Assembly (NCBI RefSeq): GCF_041734735.1 | Contig: NC_134876.1 | Span: forward strand, 24,733,252 to 24,797,251 | Source of the DNA: Babylonia areolata | Lineage: Eukaryota > Mollusca > Gastropoda > Neogastropoda > Buccinidae | Reading direction: 5' to 3' | DNA: 64,000 nt | Shown here: in pieces, positions 11,708 to 22,055 of the stretch | Position numbering within the stretch: position 1 is the first letter of the stretch | Layout: the number at the start of each line of letters is the position of its first letter | Notes under the pieces: model-generated | Told to the model about the DNA's origin: nothing | What the model saw: only the letters and a program-made list of their open reading frames with translations | Database searches by the model: none | Made by a program: the position numbers and the translations under genes

Positions 11708-14700
11708 TCAGAAGAACTTCACGCCTTCGTCCATCACAGCCGCTTTTCCGGCCACCTCCAGTGTCTTCAATGCCCTGACCAACAACCATTTCTCCATGCC
11801 ATGGAACTCTGCACAACACAAAAGTTTCGGTTTCAGTTTCTCAAGGAGACATCATTGTGTTCGGACAAATCTACATATGCTGCACCACATCTGCTAGGCC
11901 GACGCCTGATCAGCAGCATAACCCAATGCACTAGTCAGTCCTTGAGTGCATGCATATATAGTTCTGGATCTATCGGAGTGGATTTTTTATACAGAATTTA
12001 GCCAGAGGTCAACACTTACGTTGCCATGGGTTCTTTTTCAGTGCGCCAAGTGTGTGCTGTATACAGGATCTTGGTTCATCATCTCATCCAAATGACTAGA
12101 AGCTCAGTCTATACTAGGATTCAAACCCAGACCCTCATGGACACTCTTGGCAGATAAGCATCTTAAGCATTCTACCACCTTCCTCCTCCAAAATTTCAGA
12201 CCATAGAAGGAATGGCGATAAAACAACAGATGACTGCTGACCCTATAGAAATTAACGCAAGTTTTGTTTTGTTTAAGACTGTGGCAAGAAAGCCATGTTC
12301 CACAACATGCAAAGTATTAAAGAAGTTTCAAGTTGTTTTTAATCCTGAAAATGATATACAGAACTTTCCTTGTAAACACGGACAGGTCAGGCAGTAAGTG
12401 AGAAGACCTATGCAGATTGTCACTCTTTTAATATCTATATCATCTAAAGATTACAGTTAAAACCTCCCAGGCGTCAGAGGCTGTGCAAACCAAAAGCTGT
12501 CACCCCCACAGTGCGGAAAGGGTCAAACAGCATGGGAAACAACCACAGTTCACTGCTGGCTCTTCTCTTGTGTCAAGATTGCTTCCCCTTGAAACTTGCC
12601 CCTTTTTTCCACATGAATTCTTTATTATTCCCAAGTGGTGACAGATGCCTTGCTGTCTCTGGCACCAGTGACAATTGGTTATAATGAATGTGCAATATGT
12701 AGGAAGAATAATGTGCAATATGCAGGATGAATGTACAATGGAATATGTCAAATGCAGGTGTGTGCTGATTATCTGGTTGTGGTTTTCCGCAATTCATCTT
12801 TATTCTGATCTTATCTGTTATAATCAATGTGCAGTATAGTAGGCTATGTTTATAATTATATTCAAATAATGTTTCTTAATTCTTTCTGTTTTTACATTAA
12901 GAATACTAGTTATTACCTGCAGTGTGTGTATGTATGTATGAAACAATGTATGTGATATTTTTTACATTTGTATCTTCGTAATATTTGTAGGGGCTGTTGT
13001 TGGCTTTTACAGTTATGGTCCCCATGTTGTTTACTTGTCTATGTTGTGATAATGCACCTGACCAAATTTCTCCAGTTGGAGATAATAAAGTTATTCTTAT
13101 CTTATCTTATCTTCCACTTGTCACAACTGTGTTTACTTCTTGCCATAGATTTTTTTTTCTTCCCCAATTGAGCTCGTTTTCGTTTTATGGCACACGTTTT
13201 TTTCTTTGTGAATTTTTGGCTGCTCTTTTCCGCGAAGTTTGTAAACTATCCTTGTTCATCCACACATCATATTTCTTCTTCTTTTTTTTTTCAAGCAAAA
13301 TATTCTTCACAAACCATAAACAAAACCTATAGAAGTATGAACAAACAACAAAGTCATCTGCAAATCTGCAGCAGTTAACTGGGAAACAAAAAATAGACAG
13401 CAACTTTGTACTGCACTGATCATTAAGGCTTCAATGAACAAAATGTAGAACAAACACCTATTCCGTATTTCACATCATTCAGTATATCAATCTCATTAAA
13501 ACTTTTTTTTTCTGCATTCATGGTATGCAACTCCCACATTTACTCATACTCACAAATGGGCTTTAACATGTATGATAGTTTTCCCCCATGATACATGGGT
13601 AGACATACCCCATTTCTGGGGAGTGCTTGCTGGGAATGTTTGTGTTTCTGTAACGCACAGAACACTGACATACATCATGTGAACTGTTTAACATGCCTAC
13701 CTGATCTTTTGCAAGTGCATATACACAAAGGAGATTATGACATGGTAGGTCTGCTCATGTGCTGAACTGGGAGGTCAGAAAAATCTCCCCCCACTAACTC
13801 ACAGTACCCTAATACCGGCACCGGACCAAGGACCATCAAATCGAAAGACCAACACTTAACCACTCAGCTATTGGGCACTATCATCATAACGATTATAAAT
13901 CTAATGGATCAGGTGCTACCTTGATCAACTGAGAAGTCGCCGTCAGTGAGTTCGTAAAATGTGCACACTGTGTTGTTCATGGCATTTGCTGAAATCTGAA
14001 ACAGACATAGCAGTTGTCATTTCCTCAGCTTTTGCTGATTCTATAAACTGCACTGTACATAAAAAATAACAAGAAAAACTTCCACCACTCCCATCACTTA
14101 AAACAAATTGAGAACATTCTTCTTCTTTTTCTTCGTTCATGGGCTGCAATTCCCACATTCATTTGTATGTACACAAGTGGGCTTTTACGTGTATGACCAT
14201 TTTTACCCCGCCATGTAGGCAGCCATACTCCGTTTCCAGGGGGGTGCATGCTGTGTATGTTCTTGCTGCCATAAACCACCAAACGCTGACATGGGTTACA
14301 GGATCTTTAACATGCATATTTGATCTTCTGCTTGCATACACACACAAAGGGGGTTCAGGCACTAGCAGGTCTACACATACATTGACCTGAAAGATCGGAA
14401 AAGTTTCCACCCTTTACCCACCAGGCGCCATTACCGAGACTTGAACCCGGAACCCTCAGATTGAAAGTCCAACACTTTAACCACTCAGCTATTGCACCCA
14501 TTAGAGAACATTCCTTTTCAAGCAGTCTCTTCACACTAAAAACAATCCATTCTACATCTGAATACTGTGGATCCACGTCTGTTCCTTACATGCATAACAT
14601 TTGTGTGTTAGTGCCTGCATGCATATGTGTAAGATCTTGTGTGCTTAGTGCCTGACTGATCTGTTACTGCGAAGTTTGAAAATAATTCATACATGCACTA

Positions 14701-15865
14701 AACTACCATCTAAATTTTCTTATTACCAAAATATTATTGTTACATATAATGTGCTAGAGAAAGTTAATTACTTCATGCAATGGCAAAATGAGTCTCCCAT
14801 TACTGAGGAATAGGTAACAAATTCTGCTCTCACGTCAGTAGTACGCATAGCCACTGCATGTGTGTGTGTGTGAGTGTCTGTGTGTGTGTGTGTATGTGTG
14901 CCTGTGTGTCTGTGCTTGAGTGTCTGTGTATGTGGATGTGTATGTGTGCATGGGTGTGATTGTGTGTATGTGTGGATGTGTATGTACATGTATAGTGTAT
15001 GTGTGTGTGTGTGTGTGTATGTGTGCGTACTTGAGTGTGTGTGTATGCGTGAAAAGTCCAAGTGCAAACTGTGTGAAAAAGGCAATACAGCTAAATAATG
15101 CAATTATAGAAATGATAAATGACTTGTATCTATTATTATTGTTGACAATACCATCATCAAAATTATTATCATCATCAACATTATCATCATAAAGGAAGAT
15201 ATAGTACCGACCCAGGAGTAAATCACTTTGCCCCACTCGTCAGGGGTACGCCACATCACTAGACACTGCTTGCGAACCTTGTCCTGCCACTCTATGTGGC
15301 CTGCAACAAAGGAGCAAGATGGCACAATGGTTAAGACGTTCATCTGCAATTACAGAGAGTCAGTCAGGGTCTGCGTTCAAATCCCGCTTTCGCCCTTTCT
15401 CCCAAGTTTGACTGGAAAATCAAACTGAGCATCAAGTCATTTGGATGAGACGATTAACCCATGTCCCCTGTGCAGCACACACTTGGCACACTGAAAAAGG
15501 ACCTACAGCAGCGAGAGTGTTGTCCTCTGGCAAAATTCTGTAGAAGAAATCCACTCTGAGTGATAGGTATAAGAAATACATTTATGTATGCATTCAAGGC
15601 CTGACTAAGCGCGTTCAGTTAAGCTGCTGGTCAGGCATCTGCCTGGCAGATGTGGTGTAGCATATATGGATTTGTCTGAATGCAGTGATGCCTCTTGAGA
15701 AATCGAAATTGAAACTGAAACTGCAAAAATAACAGAGACACAGGTCACACAATCACCATGCAGAATTTTTTGTACCACACTAAGAACACTCTTTTTACTT
15801 CACAAGTTGACCATCATACATGTACACAACCAACTCATGCTCACAAACACATGCACTTGTAATGA

Positions 15866-15917
<52 letters not shown>

Positions 15918-16651
15918 TTGAAATGGAGATCATTTTCATGTTATGATTTTTTTTCTTCTTTCTTCTTCTTCTTGTTGGTATAGTGTCTATTAATTACGAG
16001 GTGATTTAGATTTGTATGCAGTCATCCTTTTCAACACACACTTACACAAACCATACATGGGTCTGGACAATGGGGGGTTAGATGGAGTTGTTGAGAAAAA
16101 AAACACAAAAACCGAACTAACAGTGAAGTGGTGGGGCACTGGATGGAGGGGTCATCAGTCTGTGCCGGTACAAGAAATTACAAGCTACCCACCACTGAAA
16201 GGTGTACGACCTAGGCGACTGATTCAGTTTGATGTTACAAATTGCTAGGATTTATACAAAATGCCTGGAATATCGCCGCATCTTGCACTAAAATCTGTCC
16301 CCCTGTTCATAGATTGGGTAGTGAGATTTGGACAGTGAAATAACAAATGATATACTGAGATTAAACTAGGGTAACTACAGGCAACACTTTTAAAATGTTT
16401 TGTATTCCAAGCATTTAGTTTTAACTTAGCGATAGTAATTTCTACATTTCATGGAAATGAGAATGATTTAAAGTGACTTTTCGCTTTCCTTTTCTTTAAA
16501 AGATAGTCTTTTCAGTTTTCTTTCTTTTTCTCAGAGCAGGATGCAAAAAAAAAAAAAAAAAAAAAAAAAAGGCTGTCAAAGCTTACTCTTTTACCCCAAG
16601 TAAAGATCATTTTGATCTGACTTGACTGCATGTGAATGCTTACTTATATAG

Positions 16652-16700
<49 letters not shown>

Positions 16701-16971
16701 TTCTCTCCCAAGAGGCTTTTACATTCAATGTGTTCTATAGTGACATCATTTACACGTAAATTGTATAAACTTTACTGGGATGGAGAACACAAAAATTCAA
16801 CATTAATTACAATCAGAAATTTTCACAGAGAGGGATAAAAGCAAATAGTCTTTGATGATTTTTTTCAGCACACACACACATATATATATATGTATATGTG
16901 TATATATGTGTATACACACACAAACACACACACACATATATATATATAAAAATATATATATATATAAAATA

Positions 16972-17024
<53 letters not shown>

Positions 17025-17596
17025 AATGAATAAACTGATAAATAACACGGACATTTGAATGGTGAATCAATAAATAAAAGCTTAACCCCCTACAGGCATT
17101 AAAAAAATGAATAAATGGGGGCAGGGAGGTGAGCAGGGGGGCAGGGGTGGGGAGTGGGGTGGGTGATGACTGTGAAGATGTACTACTAGCACTTAAAAAT
17201 AATGAGGCTGGAGACTGCAAACTTCTATGCACACAACAAAATTCATTTTGACAGCAAAAACAAAACAAAACAAAACAAAGGAGCTAAATCATACCTCTCT
17301 TCTTGAGCTCATCCAGTATGGTGTAAATGGCATCCAGTGACAGTTTTCCTGTTCTTATTTAAGGAATAACCAAATGCCATCAACACATAACTAACTGTCT
17401 TAATTCATCTTTTGAATGAGATAGTCACACTCACAGATCCTTTTACTTCCAAATGAATATCATAATCAAAATAAAAATAATTATATAATGTTTAAAGAGA
17501 AAACAGCCACATATCTTTATCATTTTTTCTTGTTCTTCTTTCCCCATTTTGAAAAAAAAAGAAAAGAGAAAGATATAACTAAAAATCTCTCTCTAT

Positions 17597-17660
<64 letters not shown>

Positions 17661-17680
17661 GAAAAACCAGTCAGTTACAG

Positions 17681-17721
<41 letters not shown>

Positions 17722-19701
17722 CAACATTTTTTTTTCCAGCTGGTATGAAAAGCAGATTACTTATGAACACTTCTGTTCTCTCACATATTTCATACCCAAA
17801 TAATTACAATAATTATATTTTTAAAAAGTCAATGAATATCACTGATAGTATCAGACTCATTCCTTTGATATAAAGAGGCAGCTGTTACACACTGACACTA
17901 AGAGTCATTGTGTTTCTACTACCAACTCAAGCAAGACAATGTACAAATGTATGTTGTCACCAACACCTAAAGTTTGAGCTTCATCAAAGTCCAATTCACA
18001 CTGCACCAATTTCAGAGTACAACAGCTTGCTGATATGGAGGCTATTTGGTTGACTCTCTTCATGAACAACTCACTGTAACTGTGACTGTAACAACCAAGA
18101 CTAAGAGGGTTTGAATGATAATCTTGCTTTTGCATTCACAAGAACACACAACTAGTGATTCAAGCTTTCAGTTTTAATCTTTTAAACTCTTCTTCATAAA
18201 TTACTCTTTTTTTTTCTTTTTTACAATTTGTCTCCCTGCTCCTGAAACTCACGTTTTTACAGCTCTTTTTAAACCTTTCAATGTACAATCTAGCCTGCAT
18301 GCACACCCCATCCCCCACGCTCCTTTTGTCACCAAGAATGTCAGTGAACCTTGTCAGCTCTGAGGTACTTGCAATATAGGGGAGTCAACCCTGAATTTAG
18401 AACACTGAATGCTGCTGTCAGCAGTTGTTTCCCTTATGGTTGAAATCTCTTCATGAGCAGAGGGAATTATGGGGTAATATGCAGAAGATCAGATTACCAT
18501 GGATGACTAGTATGGAAGGTAGCCAGGTTCAAGGAAAGCAATTCTAAAGCTTTCAGAAATCATAATATTGTTGTAATCCAGTAAGGAAGCCATCCCCAGA
18601 AAGACATGAAAGCAAACTGTGAAACAGATGCACACCAACAAGGAAAGGATACTGCTAATAGCTTTGTTGTAAAACAGTGGTGAGTTCTGAGCTTCAGTGA
18701 CATCCAGACTGTATTTCTTGGTGTGGCGCTGGTAGGATAGCACCAAGGTGCACCATGCTTCCAGCTGTTTCTTGCGGGTTTCAAGGTTTGGCTGAATTCT
18801 GAAAGTGCAACATTCCAACATAGATAAATTCATACAACTGTTTGATCACAGTGGAACTGAAATATTGTTAAAACTGTTAAAACTATTATGGAAGAATTCA
18901 ACTGAATAAGGGTACTTGGGGAAAAAAATAAAGAACAGAAAACCATAGTAAATCAAATGACGTGGTTTGGTTTATTGGAATGCAAAAAAGGCTCATTTAA
19001 TGATAGAACTGCTGCACATGGTATAAAAAGATATCATGTTAAAACAAACTGTGGAGTCAAAATATACTTGAAATCCACTTTCTAAGTTTCTTTCAGTATG
19101 TTCATTGTTATACTTATAGGTCTTAATGATTTACATTTTCATGCATCTTTGTGTGTGTGTATGTGCGTGCACGCGCGCGCTTAGAGTTGACTTATTATTA
19201 TTATTATTAGTAGTAGTAGTATTTTTATGTATTTATCTATTATTTTTAATTATTCATTTAATTTAATTTATTTATTTATTTATTTATTATTTTTTGTTAT
19301 TTTATTTTTACTTACTTTTTTTTCTCAAGGCCTGTACCAAACCAGTACCAAATCCTGTATTTACAGTCACACCAAAAATTCTAAAATAGGAATAATATAT
19401 CATAGTGACCAGCAGTTCAATAGAGATGATTGATTTAATTTATCAAAATGACTAGTATGCCGTGGCTTTGGCCGAAATAAAAATGGAAGTGAGGCGGTCA
19501 AGGAAGCAGACGAATTCCAAAACAAAAATGATGGATAACAGGGGATAGTCAAATGGAACGGCAATCAAAAACTGTGTCATATACATTTGAATCGACACCG
19601 CGGTGCAAACGGTTTATAATATTTCAACATGGCAGAGAATGTGATACATACGTGAAGAAAGGTGGAAACTTGTATTGCCACGGCCATTCGAAGTCCGCCA
19701 T
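11708..19701 (-). CDS. VPS25: VPS25, ESCRT-II complex subunit, complete in six exons
   Basis: Exons on the minus strand are 19701-19652, 18798-18653, 17348-17295, 15300-15208, 13988-13920 and 11808-11708. All junctions are GT-AG and in phase, giving 170 residues (human VPS25 has 176). The protein starts [17 protein letters not shown], with the conserved FEWPWQY and PPFF motifs; PPxF/Y motifs of VPS25 dock to VPS22 and VPS36. [15 protein letters not shown] and TEAQNSPLF (winged helix 1), [16 protein letters not shown], and [13 protein letters not shown] plus [18 protein letters not shown] (winged helix 2) follow, ending DEGVKFF. ESCRT-II has one VPS22, one VPS36 and two VPS25 subunits, and passes ubiquitinated endosomal cargo to ESCRT-III through VPS20/CHMP6. 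Introns 3 and 5 end in SINE-derived sequence. No defect is seen. Confidence 0.96.
11829..12188 (-). mobile_element. SINE-2 copy in VPS25 intron 5
   Basis: On the minus strand the element begins with a tRNA-like head (GGAGGAAGGTGGTAGAATGC, B box GGTTTGAATCC), has the central motif AATTCTGTATAAAAAATCCA, and ends with GAAACTGAAACCGAAAC. Its 3' end lies about 20 bp from the 3' splice site of exon 6. Confidence 0.88.
13513..13877 (-). mobile_element. SINE-1 copy in VPS25 intron 5
   Basis: It matches the minus-strand SINE-1 from the tail side (ATGGTATGCAACTCCCAC) to the head (AACCACTCAGCTATTGGGC). It is diverged, and no clear target duplication is seen. The head lies about 40 bp beyond the exon 5 donor. 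Confidence 0.82.
14120..14503 (-). mobile_element. SINE-1 copy in VPS25 intron 4 with target duplication
   Basis: This is a full-length minus-strand SINE-1 flanked by the direct repeat GAGAACATTC at 14110-14119 and 14504-14513. The tail is a (TTC)n run on the plus strand and the head ends CTATTGCACCCATTA. Confidence 0.9.
14854..15050. repeat. TG-rich microsatellite in VPS25 intron 4
   Basis: Interrupted TG repeats with TATG and TCTG variants. Frames on both strands here are repeat artefacts. Confidence 0.8.
15308..15726 (+). mobile_element. SINE-2 copy in VPS25 intron 3, head against the exon 4 acceptor
   Basis: The head AGATGGCACAATGGTTAAGA, B box GTTCAAATCCC, central motif GCAAAATTCTGTAGAAGAAA and tail GAAATTGAAACTGAAACTG mark a full-length plus-strand copy. 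Its head begins within about 10 bp of the exon 4 boundary at 15300, so the antisense head forms the 3' end of intron 3. Confidence 0.9.
15867..15914. repeat. (CA)n microsatellite
   Basis: A pure CA run in VPS25 intron 3. A similar run lies at 16657-16698, a poly-A run of nearly 30 at 16543-16570, and a CA/TA/GA compound repeat at 16868-17022. Confidence 0.9.
17585..17722. repeat. Compound (CATA)n-(CA)n-(TA)n-(CA)n microsatellite
   Basis: It lies in VPS25 intron 2. It consists of CATA units, a CA run, a TA run, a short unique spacer and a second CA run. Confidence 0.85.
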
Positions 19702-19842
19702 TGCAAATATAAAGATACATGGGAGATAATTTGCAATAGCTTGACAAACGTTTCCAACTGACTATACGTACAGCATATCTTTTTGTTGAACGAACGTTTT
19801 GCAACACGGAGAACGTGATGAACACAGATTGACCGTGCTTTT

Positions 19843-19843
<1 letters not shown>

Positions 19844-19889
<46 letters not shown>

Positions 19890-19949
19890 CGTGCGTGCGT
19901 GTCTGTGTGTGTGTGTGTGTGTGTGAGTGTTTGTGTGTGTGTGTGTGTG
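19844..19949. repeat. (TG)n microsatellite upstream of VPS25
   Basis: It lies about 145 bp upstream of the VPS25 start codon and is followed by tandem TTGAC units. A second TG run is at 20179-20239, then a long CAA/CAAAA-rich stretch to about 20450. Confidence 0.9.
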
Positions 19950-20179
19950 ACTTGACTTGACTTGACTTGACTTCATTTATTGTCATAAAATCCCGAAGGA
20001 TTAATAGACACAACAAAGAACAAAGGGAACAAAGAAATAAACGGTCATCTAATACGCATGCACTGAAATACATACTTGGCAAGTGTTTTTTGACAGTCAT
20101 CGCAGGTGAATAAATCACTTGGTTTTAGTATATTGTTTTGTATTTTTCTAGAGATCACATTTGATTGATGATCATACTG

Positions 20180-20242
<63 letters not shown>

Positions 20243-20669
20243 TCGTAACAAGCAGCAAATGGAGCTGTAAAAACTGCTTTAAAAAACAACAACAACAACA
20301 AAAAAACAAAAACAAAAGAAAACACACAAAAAAAACACAACAACAACAACCAAAAAACAACAACAAAAAACCCCAACAACAACAACAAAAACAAAACAAA
20401 ACAAACAAAAAAACACACAAAAAACCAACAACAACAAACAAACAAAACACCAATGTCGTTTACAAGAAAATCCCCAAAATGTAGGTTATAGGGGGCCTAC
20501 CTACTGGTCACCAGTAGGTTTGTATTTAATGAAGTCTGCCGAATGCACCTATCATATTGTTTGGCAATGTTCTCAAACGGTTGGTTTATAATGAAAATTT
20601 AACTGTACGAAATAAGGAGGTGGTCAAGTTATGGTTTCGCACAGTTATAGCGTTGTAGCAAGGAAGAAC

Positions 20670-21040
20670 CACAAACCTGATCTGATGTTCGTCCTTCGGA
20701 TTTGAAGATGACCGTGGCTTAAAAAATCAGATGGAAAATCAGTCGGTGACTGTGGGCCCGGGGGTGACTGATGAGGTCAACACGGGCCCTGATGGCTCGC
20801 TCACATGTGGGACTGACGCAAGTGAGTGCCGGGTGCTGTCGTGGCTACTGTGGAAGCTGCTCGGGCATTGCCCGGCACAGCGCCCATGTTTTCGTTGCGC
20901 CTCAGTGATGCGCCTGGCTTCAGCTGCCGTGCACGATCTCAGACCAAGCGTCTCCTACGTGTTGATGTCGATTGACGCCCAGGCCTTTGAAGGACACTTT
21001 GAGACAGTCTTTGTCCAAAACCTTAGGAGGACCACCGCGG
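20670..21040 (-). mobile_element. Decayed LINE 3' coding end
   Basis: Minus-strand frames contain KDCLKVSFKGLGVNRHQH, DAWSEIVHGS and CPTCERAIRARV. These resemble the end of a non-LTR endonuclease/reverse-transcriptase polyprotein, with a DTLKxSLKxFG-like segment followed by a C-x2-C finger. The frames are interrupted. The open frame on the plus strand here (from 20731) is antisense to this and not a gene. Confidence 0.55.
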
Positions 21041-21770
21041 TCAGTGGCACCCCCCCCCCTCCCCCGCCCCTTCCGGTTACCCCCTTCTCCATTCAGACCA
21101 GCGACTCGGAAGCGCACAGCAGTGCAGATATAGCACTTAGGGAGCCCCATTGTCCCCTGAGTATTATCATTGAAACACACACACGCGCGCGCGCGCGCAT
21201 ATGTTGTCAAGGCATAGTCAACCTGACTGCATCAGTTGTGAAAACTGAGTTTATTGTTAGCTGTGGACTCGGGTCCAGCCGGTTGCTGGCTCGGCTGTAG
21301 ACCTCAGTTCAGCAAAGGCCGGCCGTCTTCAGGGCCACGGTGCAGCCGTCTTCATGCTCCGTCGACGACCCACACGTCCCACGACGGCAGACCACCAGCA
21401 AAGGGAGCGACAAAGCCATGGGCCGCCATCCGCCCTCCCGCAGTCGTCCGTCCTTTTGGCATACGGTCACGTTTGCAGGCCGCCCGCGACGGACGCTGGA
21501 GAGGAAGCGTATCAACGCTGCCCGGCCTACCATCAACACCCCGTAGAGAGGCGTTGGCAACTTTGGTCGGTCCTTTTACCACAGACTTTATAATTTAGAT
21601 TTCTAATCAAAAGCCCATGCCCAAAACCACTGGCCCAGCTATCCGCCGGCCACTGAGGGCTCAGTGTTGGTCGCTGTTGCATAAGCCCCTCTCCAATGTC
21701 CGTCCGTCAACCGCGCCGAGCGGGTTTGACTGAAACTGCTACAGGCTGAGTTTAACGACCTATTGACGTG
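21041..21770. other. GC- and CpG-rich block, unidentified, probably repeat
   Basis: The stretch is far richer in C, G and CpG than its surroundings and contains a short CACGCG run near 21180. Several overlapping frames are open because stops are rare. I recognise no protein. It may be the continuation of the old LINE or a second repeat. It lies 0.3-1 kb upstream of the EF-hand gene, so a promoter CpG island is the alternative. Confidence 0.4.
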
Positions 21771-22055
21771 ATGTCCTTGAGTTAAGTTCATCGGGGCTAC
21801 GGTCTTGCTCTGTGAAAGATGGTGTGGTTCGAGGCTTGTGGTCCAAAAACTGAAACTGAAACTGACACTGACTTATGTATTTATAGCCACTGATGTCCCA
21901 CACGCAATTATATTCAGGGGAAACAATTATCACAGCAAGTGTCAAGTCATTTTCGTTTTGCTGAGGTGTCCAGGCTAATGGGCACCAAAACGCCTTTCAG
22001 AACTCACTCAGCGTAAATTTAGGTTTATTACAAGACTACTTGCTTCCATTTCAAC

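Noticed and set aside
20731-21300. 189-codon plus frame in the GC-rich block
   Set aside because: The minus strand shows decayed LINE motifs, and the plus peptide has no recognisable domain.
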